A stretch of 5,474 nt of DNA, taken from assembly GCA_001940755.1 (NCBI GenBank), contig MEHH01000201.1, positions 1 through 5,474 on the forward strand. The letters run 5' to 3'. Below are positions 1 through 5,469 of this stretch, piece after piece. The notes beneath the pieces were generated by a model, which saw only the letters and a list, made by a program, of their open reading frames with translations, was not told the origin of the DNA and did no database searches. Numbering within the stretch: position 1 is the stretch's first letter; each line of letters opens with the position of its first letter. Both the position numbers and the translations under genes were made by a program. The DNA is from Candidatus Heimdallarchaeota archaeon AB_125 (GTDB taxonomy: Archaea; Asgardarchaeota; Heimdallarchaeia; Heimdallarchaeales; Heimdallarchaeaceae).

Positions 1-170
1 TGAAGACATGCTTTCTTGATGTGAGCGAAAGCAAGAATAAAAGAATCGGGAACTTTCTTTCCACTAATTTTGAAATCGTTTATTGCTCTTTGAGTTCTAA
101 TTCCCCAGTACACATTAGAGGGAATTTCCACCTCACCTAAAATATCTTTTTCAAATCTAGTATTTTCATT
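1..170 (-). CDS. fumC: Class II fumarase (fumarate hydratase), N-terminal fragment
   Basis: This partial gene runs off the left edge. Class II fumarase interconverts fumarate and malate in the cytoplasm, the step after succinate dehydrogenase. About 54 codons are visible. They match the fumarase/aspartase family N-terminus: an NTRFEKDILGEVEIP segment (family pattern R-x-E-K-D-x-x-G-x-x-x-V-P), then YWGIRTQRA and a DFKISGKKVP stretch, then a helix ending in HIKKACL. The WG and TQRA residues favour fumarase over aspartase, and so does the sdhAB context, but the catalytic regions lie outside the window. The start is a problem. An ATG at 169-167 overlaps the sdhB stop as ATGA, the usual coupled arrangement, yet its frame stops after ten codons. 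The fumarase frame is one base off and has no ATG here. One extra A in the AAAA run (165-162) would give M-K-N-T-R-F-E-K-D. Otherwise a GTG at 224-222 inside sdhB would have to be used. Family assignment is firm; the start is unresolved. Confidence 0.85.
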
Positions 171-933
171 CAGTTTTTGACCACTTATCTCTAATATCCT
201 TAATTGCTGTTCCTGGTCTGACACCTTTTGGACATACTCGATTACATACAAAATATTGCTCACATGCTGGAACTGCGTTTTCAGACCAAACTTTTGTCTG
301 GATTTCTTTTCTATGTTCCTCAGATAATCTATTATCAGCAATGAACCTATCAGCTTTAGCTAGAGCTGTAGGACCAAAATAATTCTTATTATTTGCATTA
401 ACGGGACATGACCAACATAGACCACAAGCAATACAATTTACCAAATGCTCAATTGATCTAGCTGCATCAGAACTCTGATGAGATTCAGGAGCTTCATCAT
501 TCCATTCTCTTGTGAAAAATGGTTCTACTTTTCTATAAAATGCCCAAAATAGTTCCATGTCAACCACTAGATCTTGAATAACTTCCATATTTGGTAACGG
601 TTCGATCAATATTTCATTTTCTTGATCCCAATCTGGAACTTTTCCGAAACTGAATTCTGGTAGCTTCACAGGTTTCTTTTGAGATTTAACTGCTGAAACT
701 TGAGTTCTACAAGCAAGATCTGGGACTTTGTCTACAGTCATACCACAGCTGCCACAAATCGCTCCTCGACAAGAGTATCGGAATGCTAGAGAAGAATCAA
801 GATTATCTTGAATATAGAATAAAGCTTCCAAAATTGTCATGCCTTTTCTCTTTGGGACATCAAATCTTTCGTACTTTATTTCCTGAGTCTCGGAATCCTT
901 TCTAAATATCAGGAATTTTTGTAATTCTTCCAT
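166..933 (-). CDS. sdhB: Succinate dehydrogenase / fumarate reductase iron-sulfur subunit
   Basis: This 255-aa subunit passes electrons from the SdhA flavin through three iron-sulfur clusters towards a membrane quinone. Length is normal for the family. The N-terminal plant-ferredoxin-type domain (about residues 1-110) carries the [2Fe-2S] ligands C55, C60, C63 and C75 in SCRGAICGSCGM and DLAC. The C-terminal domain has NCIACGLCWSCP (C167, C170, C173, C176) and ACEQYFVCNRVCPKG (C224, C230, C234). By homology C167, C170, C173 and C234 hold the [4Fe-4S] cluster, and C176, C224 and C230 hold the [3Fe-4S] cluster. One oddity: C173 and C176 are separated by two residues, where the usual family motif CxxCxxCxxxCP has three. 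There is no C-terminal CCG domain of the HdrB/TfrB kind, so a separate membrane anchor would be expected. The ATG at 933-931 overlaps the sdhA stop by one base (TGATG), which implies cotranscription and translational coupling. Sequence alone does not tell the dehydrogenase from the reductase direction. Confidence 0.96.
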   Translation of the reverse strand: MEELQKFLIFRKDSETQEIKYERFDVPKRKGMTILEALFYIQDNLDSSLAFRYSCRGAICGSCGMTVDKVPDLACRTQVSAVKSQKKPVKLPEFSFGKVPDWDQENEILIEPLPNMEVIQDLVVDMELFWAFYRKVEPFFTREWNDEAPESHQSSDAARSIEHLVNCIACGLCWSCPVNANNKNYFGPTALAKADRFIADNRLSEEHRKEIQTKVWSENAVPACEQYFVCNRVCPKGVRPGTAIKDIRDKWSKTE

Positions 934-2648
934 CAGTAGACACGCTCCTTTACTTCGAAATGACCAAGTTTCACAGGTTTGGCTTCTAACTTCAAATTGC
1001 CTTCCTCATCTCGCGTAACCATAGAGTGAACAAGAAATTCTTCATCATTTCTATCTGGATAATCTTCACGAGAATGAGCTCCTCTACTCTCTTTTCTCCA
1101 CATGGCAGCAAAAGCTGTAACTTCTGCTATGTCTAACATGTTTCTAAGTTCAAGAGTTCGAATTAAACCATAGTTGAATTTTCTCTTCGATGATGAGATT
1201 TTAACATTTTTAAATTCTGTTTGTAACTGACAAATTTCTTCATATGCTTCTTTAAGCTCATCTTCAGTTCGAAAAACACCCACTTTTGTATCTAAAGCTA
1301 TTCCCATGGCTTCTTGAATTGTAATTGGAATCTTGCCTAAGCTGTTTTCCCATTTAGTGAATAACTTCTCAATTGTTTGAATAGCTTCTTCTTCTGCGTT
1401 CATTACGTTGATTACTTCAGGTAAATTAGGTAATCCTTTATCTAACATAAATCTTCCAACATGTCTCCCAAAAACAGCTGTCTCTAACAAAGAATTTCCT
1501 CCTAAACGGTTGGCTCCATGCACAGAAATACATGCAGTTTCTCCAATGACATATAAACCAGAAAGGATTGTTTCACATACATCACCATCAAACTTTGTTC
1601 CTATACCTCCCATTGAATAATGCTGACCAGGTTGAACAGGTATTGGACTGTTTATCGGGTCAACTCCTGCAAAATACATAGATATTTCTCTAATTCCAGG
1701 TAATCTTTCTTTAATCCTTTCAGCTCCAAGATGAGTAAGATCCAAGTGAACATAAGCATCTTCAAATCCTCTTCCTTCTCGAACTTCTGTTTCAATTGCA
1801 CGAGCAACAATGTCTCGAGGAGCTAGTTCCTTTGCACTAGGTGCAACATCTAACATGAATCTTTCGCCCAGATTATTGTAGAGTAAACCACCTTCTCCTC
1901 TTGCTCCTTCAGTAATTAGGATATTTGTTCCATAGAGAGTTGTTGGGTGAAATTGAACAAATTCACAATCTTGCATTGGAACTCCAGCTCTGAAAGCTGC
2001 ACCAACACCATCTCCAGTATTGATGATGGCATTAGTTGAGCGTTTGTAAGTTTTACCAAAACCTCCTGTTGCCAAGATAACGTAGCCAGTTCGAAAGATG
2101 ATTAAATCTCCAGATGTCATATCAAGTGTAAGTATTCCTGTAATCTGATCTTCAACCTTAATTAAATCAATCAAGAAAAATTCATCAAAGAACTGTACAT
2201 TCTTGTGAACACATTGTTCATATAAGGTATGTAATAGAACGTGACCAGTTCTATCTGCAGCATAACATGTTCTTGGAAAACCAGCTCCACCAAATGGTCT
2301 TTGGGCAATTAATCCCGAATCTAATCGTGAAAAAGGTGCTCCCATACTCTCAAATTCAATGACAATTTTAGGAGCTTCTTCACACATTAAGAGTACTGCA
2401 TCTTGATCTGCAAGATAATCAGATCCATAAACTGTATCATAAGCATGTTTCTCGGGAGAATCTTCTTGACCAGCTTCTGTGTTCCCTAAAGAGGCATTAA
2501 TACCTCCTTGAGCTGCACCAGAATGACTGCGAACTGGATGAACTTTGCTAACTACAGCAACTTTCCAGTGTTCAGAAAGTTCAAGAGCTGCACGTAATCC
2601 ACTTAAACCAGCTCCAACAACAACAGCATCAAATTCTTCTATTTTCAT
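933..2648 (-). CDS. sdhA: Succinate dehydrogenase / fumarate reductase flavoprotein subunit
   Basis: This 571-aa catalytic subunit oxidises succinate to fumarate (or the reverse) on FAD and hands electrons to SdhB. Visible features in order: the Rossmann dinucleotide motif GAGLSG (12-17); SHSGAAQGGI with H42, the family's covalent FAD attachment histidine; ATGGFG (193-198); FHPTT with H234, and TEGARGEGG (246-254) in the substrate site; LAPRD with R278, equivalent to the catalytic arginine; QHYSMGGI with H343; GETAC-SVHGANRLGGNSLLE (369-389) with R381; and the C-terminal LELRNMLDIAE and ESRGAHSREDYPDRND segments (499-535). Every key residue I looked for is present and the length is close to the family norm, so the protein looks intact and active. 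The ATG is supported by GAAGG at 2660-2656, seven bases upstream. It is the first gene of the sdhA-sdhB-fumC operon, and a TATA-like element lies about 45 bases upstream of the start. No signal peptide is seen, so a cytoplasm-facing catalytic subunit is expected. Confidence 0.97.
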   Translation of the reverse strand: MKIEEFDAVVVGAGLSGLRAALELSEHWKVAVVSKVHPVRSHSGAAQGGINASLGNTEAGQEDSPEKHAYDTVYGSDYLADQDAVLLMCEEAPKIVIEFESMGAPFSRLDSGLIAQRPFGGAGFPRTCYAADRTGHVLLHTLYEQCVHKNVQFFDEFFLIDLIKVEDQITGILTLDMTSGDLIIFRTGYVILATGGFGKTYKRSTNAIINTGDGVGAAFRAGVPMQDCEFVQFHPTTLYGTNILITEGARGEGGLLYNNLGERFMLDVAPSAKELAPRDIVARAIETEVREGRGFEDAYVHLDLTHLGAERIKERLPGIREISMYFAGVDPINSPIPVQPGQHYSMGGIGTKFDGDVCETILSGLYVIGETACISVHGANRLGGNSLLETAVFGRHVGRFMLDKGLPNLPEVINVMNAEEEAIQTIEKLFTKWENSLGKIPITIQEAMGIALDTKVGVFRTEDELKEAYEEICQLQTEFKNVKISSSKRKFNYGLIRTLELRNMLDIAEVTAFAAMWRKESRGAHSREDYPDRNDEEFLVHSMVTRDEEGNLKLEAKPVKLGHFEVKERVY

Positions 2649-2690
2649 GAATCAACCTTCAAAGGTATTTTTACTAAAAGACAACTTCTG

Positions 2691-2710
2691 TTATTTAATT
2701 TTAACTTTGC
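2691..2710 (-). promoter_or_regulatory. Putative BRE/TATA promoter of sdhAB-fumC
   Basis: Read on the minus strand this is GCAAAG followed by TTAAAATTAAATAA, which resembles an archaeal BRE plus TATA box. A start about 25 bases downstream would fall near 2672. That leaves a leader of about two dozen bases containing the GAAGG ribosome binding site. The region is A+T-rich, so chance matches are possible. Confidence 0.4.
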
Positions 2711-2722
2711 GTCAAAAAAGAT

Positions 2723-2746
2723 TTTCCATTTTTTGGTGGTTGGAAA
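2723..2746. repeat. Dyad TTTCCA-N12-TGGAAA upstream of the sdhA promoter
   Basis: This is a perfect 6-bp inverted repeat with a 12-base spacer. The half-sites are 18 bases apart centre to centre, roughly two helical turns. It lies about 13 bases upstream of the putative sdhA BRE, where an activator or repressor could bind. A 6-bp dyad is common by chance, so this is a candidate operator only. Confidence 0.3.
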
Positions 2747-2947
2747 TTGTTCTAGACCTTACAAGAACTACTAGAGTTATAGAATTAAGCATACTTCTAC
2801 ATCAAAAAGCCTTTTCTAAGGAGTTCAAACACCTAGTATCTAGAAGATTTTTGTTAGGAAACGTTAATATTACAGAAAATTACAATTATAGTTTGAGGAT
2901 AGTGTTGGGGAAAAAAGTCAGTTATTATTCACTTAGGAGTGTGAAAA

Positions 2948-3475
2948 ATGGCAGAAAAGAGCAATCACAAAATGGAAAAAATGCTAACTAATTTGGAAAG
3001 TTATGTTCAACAAGCAAAATTGAACAGAATAAAAGGAGTTCTTGAAACTTATGTAAAAGAGTGGGAAGTTAAAGCAAAAATCCTAATTCCAACAAGAATA
3101 ACTTATCCCAAACCCATCTTTCTGTATTTAGAAGAAATAAATGAAATTCCAATGGAAGTTTTTGACTGGATCAGTGAGTTCAGCAAATATTATGACATGA
3201 AATATGTTAACTTGAAAGGAAATCTATTTGCTCTGTACATCTATAAGGACTTTGACAGAAGAAAAGAGCAGGGAGACAAACAAGCATCACTTTATGAAAT
3301 ATATGAGAGAGAAAGCAAATCAATCTTTCAACATGAAGAAATAAAAGATGAGAGTCTATTTGATTACAATATCAAGAAAGGAATTACTCCTTTGGTAAGT
3401 GGAGAAAGAAAACGGCAGAGTAATCCTAAACCTCTCAACAATAGAGAATCAACTGAAAATTATTCTAAAAAATAG
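2948..3475 (+). CDS. Hypothetical protein, 175 aa, unknown function
   Basis: I do not recognise this protein. It reads well as a real gene: the ATG is preceded by AGGAG (2935-2939) at eight bases spacing, and codon choice resembles the neighbours. Residues 8-40 look like a long amphipathic helix (MEKMLTNLESYVQQAKLNRI). A compact alpha/beta core follows (about 41-103): a strand around VKAKILIPT, a strand around PIFLYLEEI, a helix around VFDWISEFSKYY, then two strands around MKYVNLK and LFALYIY. Residues 104-175 are charged, low in hydrophobics and probably largely disordered, ending in a K/R/N/S-rich tail. There are no cysteine motifs, signal peptide or membrane helices, so it is likely cytoplasmic. 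It is transcribed divergently from sdhA and is followed by two further small unknown genes on the same strand. The strand/helix order could suit a small ferredoxin-like or adaptor domain, but that is a guess. Confidence 0.8.
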   Translation: MAEKSNHKMEKMLTNLESYVQQAKLNRIKGVLETYVKEWEVKAKILIPTRITYPKPIFLYLEEINEIPMEVFDWISEFSKYYDMKYVNLKGNLFALYIYKDFDRRKEQGDKQASLYEIYERESKSIFQHEEIKDESLFDYNIKKGITPLVSGERKRQSNPKPLNNRESTENYSKK

Positions 3476-3518
3476 ACTGATAAAATTATACTGAACTACA
3501 CTTTTGTAAAGTTATTTC

Positions 3519-3536
3519 TACATTTTATTAAATGTA
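3519..3536. repeat. Inverted repeat TACATTT-TATT-AAATGTA, possible terminator or operator
   Basis: This is a perfect 7-bp inverted repeat with a 4-base loop, 44 bases after the 175-aa gene stops and before the next small gene. A smaller hairpin, ACTTT-TGT-AAAGT (3500-3512), lies just upstream. The stems are A/T-dominated, so they would be weak terminators, and no long T run follows. The repeat also sits just ahead of a TATA-like stretch (GATAATAAAAG, 3538-3548) and could be an operator. Confidence 0.35.
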
Positions 3537-3568
3537 AGATAATAAAAGTACTCAAGTTATCCAACTAC

Positions 3569-3784
3569 TTGAAAAAAATGATTAAACCAGAAAGCGTCAA
3601 AATTCATAGAGATTGGAAAATTGTAAAGAAGTTAGAAATTGAAAATGAACTAGAAAGAGAAATTGAAAAAATTCTAGGTCATCAACTCTTTGGGAAAAGA
3701 GAGAAAAAACAGGATGACTATCAAACAAAAAGAAGACCTATTTTCCAAAAAAATAAGAAGAATAGAAAAATCAAAAATCACTGA
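3569..3784 (+). CDS. Small basic protein, 68-71 aa, unknown function
   Basis: I do not recognise this ORF. The longest form starts at TTG (3569); an in-frame ATG at 3578 gives 68 aa and is the more likely start, although neither has a clear Shine-Dalgarno site. The protein is strongly charged and rich in lysine and arginine. Residues 15-37 form a probable amphipathic helix (WKIVKKLEIENELEREIEKIL), and the last 30 residues are a K/R/N/Q-rich disordered tail (KNKKNRKIKN). It has no cysteines, no membrane segment and no recognisable motif. Nucleic-acid or acidic-protein binding would fit the charge but is not shown. A TATA-like GATAATAAAAG (3538-3548) would place a transcript start near 3568, giving an almost leaderless mRNA. 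Being short and low in complexity, it could also be a chance ORF. The same-strand neighbours lie 93 bases upstream and 34 bases downstream. Confidence 0.45.
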   Translation: MKKMIKPESVKIHRDWKIVKKLEIENELEREIEKILGHQLFGKREKKQDDYQTKRRPIFQKNKKNRKIKNH

Positions 3785-3818
3785 AAAGGTTATGAGTGTT
3801 TCTTGAATAACATAAATA

Positions 3819-4013
3819 ATGATTAAGGGATCTATAGTAATTTTTTCTGTTGCTGGAATTGTGGGAATTACTCTAGCTGCTCTTGGTTATAGATTTTTCA
3901 TTTCGTTCTTCAGTGGGATGGGTGTGATGCTTGTTGGTATACTTATAGAGTTCATTATCATTAAGATTATGAAGAATAATAAAAAAAAAGAGCGTAACAC
4001 TGTAGATTTCTAA
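3819..4013 (+). CDS. Small two-helix membrane protein, 64 aa, unknown function
   Basis: The protein is almost entirely two predicted membrane helices. Helix 1 is about residues 4-26 (SIVIFSVAGIVGITLAALGY) and helix 2 about 30-51 (FSGMGVMLVGILIEFIIIKI). A very short loop (FFIS) joins them, and a basic tail, KNNKKKERN (52-60), should stay in the cytoplasm by the positive-inside rule. The short turn predicts a helical hairpin with both ends inside. Glycines in both helices (GIVG, GMG, LVG) could allow close helix packing or oligomers. ATG 3819 has no clear Shine-Dalgarno site. The gene begins 34 bases after the basic small ORF and may be cotranscribed with it. It is too short and has too few helices to be an SdhC or SdhD anchor, and it carries no obvious haem-binding histidine. 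I cannot assign a function. Confidence 0.6.
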   Translation: MIKGSIVIFSVAGIVGITLAALGYRFFISFFSGMGVMLVGILIEFIIIKIMKNNKKKERNTVDF

Positions 4014-4057
4014 CGTTTCAGCACTGTTTAGTGAAAAAGGAGATAGAAAGGACGCTT

Positions 4058-4072
4058 CCGAAAAATATATAA
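4058..4072 (+). promoter_or_regulatory. Strong BRE/TATA-like promoter element
   Basis: CCGAAA followed directly by AATATATAA is the closest match in the window to the archaeal BRE-TATA consensus. It predicts a transcript start near 4092-4097 reading to the right. The next gene in that direction, tfb, begins about 340 bases later, so the transcript would be either a long-leader tfb mRNA or a separate untranslated RNA. Confidence 0.5.
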
Positions 4073-4076
4073 GGTG

Positions 4077-4105
4077 AATTTGAAGACACAAAAACTCTTC
4101 TAATT
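4077..4105. repeat. Imperfect inverted repeat at the predicted start site
   Basis: AATT-T-GAAGA (4077-4086) is mirrored by TCTTC-T-AATT (4096-4105), nine pairs with one T-T mismatch and a 9-base loop. It lies just downstream of the TATA-like element and covers the predicted start site. It could be an operator or a hairpin at the 5' end of the RNA. A dyad of this size can arise by chance in a window this long. Confidence 0.35.
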
Positions 4106-4390
4106 GTGATAATCCCGACTAAAAGCCCTTCTAACAAGAAATCGACAGCTTGAAAATATTTCTTTGGTCATAGAAACATTTAAATATGAAATGGTACGGT
4201 TAGGAGTTTAGCATAGAGCTGCGAAAGATTTAAAAAGAGAAGTGTCGGGAAATTTGGAAGGGTTCTCTCTTATTTTACAGGGTCGAAAATATGAAATATT
4301 GTAGAGATTCGCTCCAGCACATACGATGAGATGAGTAATGCAAATTTAAACCATTGTAATGCGTAGCACACTACTTCTTCTGTAAATCTT

Positions 4391-4405
4391 CGTTAATAAT
4401 ATAAT
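4391..4405 (+). promoter_or_regulatory. Putative proximal TATA element of tfb
   Basis: CGTTAATAATATAAT is TATA-like and would place a transcript start near 4424, about ten bases before the tfb ATG. That would give a nearly leaderless mRNA. The AGGTAG at 4421-4426, eight bases before the ATG, could act as a ribosome binding site only if transcription begins further upstream, for example from the TTTAAA at 4345-4350. The match is A+T-rich and of low specificity. Confidence 0.3.
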
Positions 4406-4434
4406 AGAAAAATTCATTGTAGGTAGATACAAAA

Positions 4435-5379
4435 ATGAGTAAACAACCAGATACATCATATAGAGAAGAAGAGGAAGATATCGAGTGCCCTGAATGTGGT
4501 AGTTTAGATGTTATTCTGGATGAGACTAGAGGAGAGCATATTTGCAGAAACTGTGGAACTGTAGTTGAGGAAAAGCTAATTGATGACGGTCCTGAATGGA
4601 GAGCTTTCACTGCAGAAGAAAGATCCAAACGTAGTCGTGTTGGGTCACCCACAACAATTACTATTCATGATAAAGGTTTAAGTACACAAATTGGCTGGGA
4701 GGACAGAGATGTGTATGGTAAGAAATTATCACCTAAACGAAGGGCTCAAATTTATCGGTTAAGAAAATGGCAAATCAGAACAAGAGTTCATAGTTCAATT
4801 GATCGAAATCTTGCTTATGCCATGTCTGAGTTAGACCGATTATCATCACAATTAGGAATTCCTCGAAGCGTGAATGAAACCGCTGCAAATATTTATCGAA
4901 AAGCCATCGAGAAAAGATTAATCCGTGGTCGTTCCATTGAAGCCATGATTGGAGCAACAGCTTATGCTGGAGCTCGTATCCGTCGTGTTCCACGAACATT
5001 AGATGAAATAGCACGCCATTCAAGAATTTCAAAGAAAGAACTTGGAAGGTGCTATAGATTAATAGTTAGAGAATTAAACATTAAAATCCCATTAGCTAAT
5101 CCTACAGACTATATTGTTCGTTTTGCAGCAGAGCTAAGATTAAGTGGTAGAACTGCACGAAAAGCTGTTGAACTACTTAACAGAGCAAAAGAACATAACT
5201 TGACAGCTGGAAAAGATCCAACAGGTCTAGCCGCAGCATCAATTTATATTGCTGGAATTACTGAAGGAGAGAGACGAACTCAGAGAGAAATCGCTGAGAC
5301 TGCAACTGTCACAGAAGTTACTGTTAGAAACAGATACAAAGAGTTAGTACGAAAACTCAAAATCGAAGTTACAATTTAA
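4435..5379 (+). CDS. tfb: Transcription initiation factor B (TFB, archaeal TFIIB)
   Basis: This 314-aa protein is the archaeal general transcription factor that bridges TBP-bound TATA DNA and RNA polymerase and reads the BRE. Domains in order: a short acidic N-terminus (EEEEDIE, 11-17); a zinc ribbon with C18, C21, C37 and C40 (CPECG and CRNCG); the B-reader/linker region with the hallmark DDGPEWRAFTAEERSKRSRVG stretch (50-70); cyclin repeat 1 (about 120-215, LDRLSSQLGIP and YRKAIEKRLIRGRS); and cyclin repeat 2 (about 218-310), with a C-terminal helix-turn-helix TQREIAETATVTEVTVRNRY (282-301) that contacts the BRE. All four zinc ligands and both repeats are intact and the length is typical, so this looks like a functional general factor. 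The ATG at 4435 is followed by in-frame family sequence, with a weak AGGTAG eight bases upstream. It appears to be transcribed alone, ending at a T-rich tract. Whether it is the only TFB in the genome cannot be told here. Confidence 0.98.
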   Translation: MSKQPDTSYREEEEDIECPECGSLDVILDETRGEHICRNCGTVVEEKLIDDGPEWRAFTAEERSKRSRVGSPTTITIHDKGLSTQIGWEDRDVYGKKLSPKRRAQIYRLRKWQIRTRVHSSIDRNLAYAMSELDRLSSQLGIPRSVNETAANIYRKAIEKRLIRGRSIEAMIGATAYAGARIRRVPRTLDEIARHSRISKKELGRCYRLIVRELNIKIPLANPTDYIVRFAAELRLSGRTARKAVELLNRAKEHNLTAGKDPTGLAAASIYIAGITEGERRTQREIAETATVTEVTVRNRYKELVRKLKIEVTI

Positions 5380-5380
5380 C

Positions 5381-5399
5381 TTCCTCTTTTTATTTTTCT
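5381..5399 (+). terminator. T-rich terminator after tfb
   Basis: Two bases after the tfb stop codon comes TTCCTC followed by TTTTT-A-TTTTT-CT. Archaeal RNA polymerase commonly terminates at such U-rich tracts without a hairpin, and none is seen here. Confidence 0.6.
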
Positions 5400-5458
5400 A
5401 ATTATGTTGAATGTATGCAACTAAGCAAGTTTGTCTATAAATTAGGAAAAAATTCTAG

Positions 5459-5469
5459 GTTTATATATG
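5459..5469 (+). promoter_or_regulatory. TATA-like element at the right edge
   Basis: GTTTATATATG near the end of the window matches an archaeal TATA box. It would drive a gene starting just beyond the edge, independent of tfb, which ends at a T-rich tract 60 bases earlier. A second TATA-like stretch, TATAAATTA, lies at 5435-5443. Confidence 0.35.

Larger units (their letters stand above)
2649..2947. other. Divergent intergenic region between sdhA and the 175-aa gene
   Basis: These 299 bases separate two divergently read genes. I see no RNA gene and no convincing short ORF. The region holds the likely sdhA promoter at its left end, a 6-bp dyad at 2723-2746, four CTAG tetranucleotides (2752, 2771, 2833, 2840), and the ribosome binding site of the plus-strand gene at its right end. 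Any shared control of the two transcripts would have to act here. Confidence 0.6.
4014..4434. other. Long non-coding region upstream of tfb
   Basis: These 421 bases hold no plausible ORF: every ATG I followed on the plus strand stops within about 12 codons. I find no tRNA T-loop, no SRP or RNase P core motif and no CRISPR repeats. They do contain a strong BRE/TATA-like element (4058-4072), weaker TATA-like stretches (4178-4188, 4228-4237, 4343-4350, 4391-4405), an imperfect dyad (4077-4105) and a direct repeat of GTAATGC (4335 and 4356). A long tfb leader, an untranslated RNA, or plain regulatory DNA are all possible. Confidence 0.5.

Noticed and set aside
1408..1620. Plus-strand ORF of 70 codons inside sdhA
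   Set aside because: It lies entirely antisense to a strongly conserved part of SdhA, has no ribosome binding site, and its sequence shows no family features.
2752..2843. Four CTAG tetranucleotides in about 90 bases
   Set aside because: In A+T-rich DNA this density is not clearly above chance, and the surrounding bases do not form one consistent motif.
2545..2991. Plus-strand ORF of 148 codons across the sdhA 5' end and intergenic region
   Set aside because: It overlaps the SdhA N-terminal FAD motif antisense, runs through the sdhA promoter and overlaps the well-supported 175-aa gene start. The composition looks like chance translation.
3819..4013. Two-helix protein as an SdhC/SdhD membrane anchor
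   Set aside because: Anchors normally have three or more helices and over 100 residues. This one has 64 residues, no haem-ligand histidine, and lies on the opposite strand away from the sdh operon.
3873..4091. Minus-strand ORF of 72 codons
   Set aside because: It is antisense to the two-helix membrane protein, whose sense-strand hydrophobic pattern is much more coherent. Its start region falls in the TATA-like element and beyond.
4290..4340. GATTCGCTCC as a tRNA T-arm
   Set aside because: No acceptor, D-arm or anticodon stem can be formed around it and no CCA end is present.
4014..4434. RNase P RNA or SRP RNA in the non-coding region
   Set aside because: The conserved core motifs of either RNA are missing and the region is too A+T-rich for such stable RNAs.
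4371..4652. Minus-strand ORF of 93 codons over the tfb start
   Set aside because: It is antisense to the TFB zinc ribbon, so the serine/leucine-rich translation is a shadow of that coding sequence.
4775..5032. Minus-strand ORF of 85 codons inside tfb
   Set aside because: It is antisense to the first cyclin repeat of TFB, with no start signal or recognisable domain.
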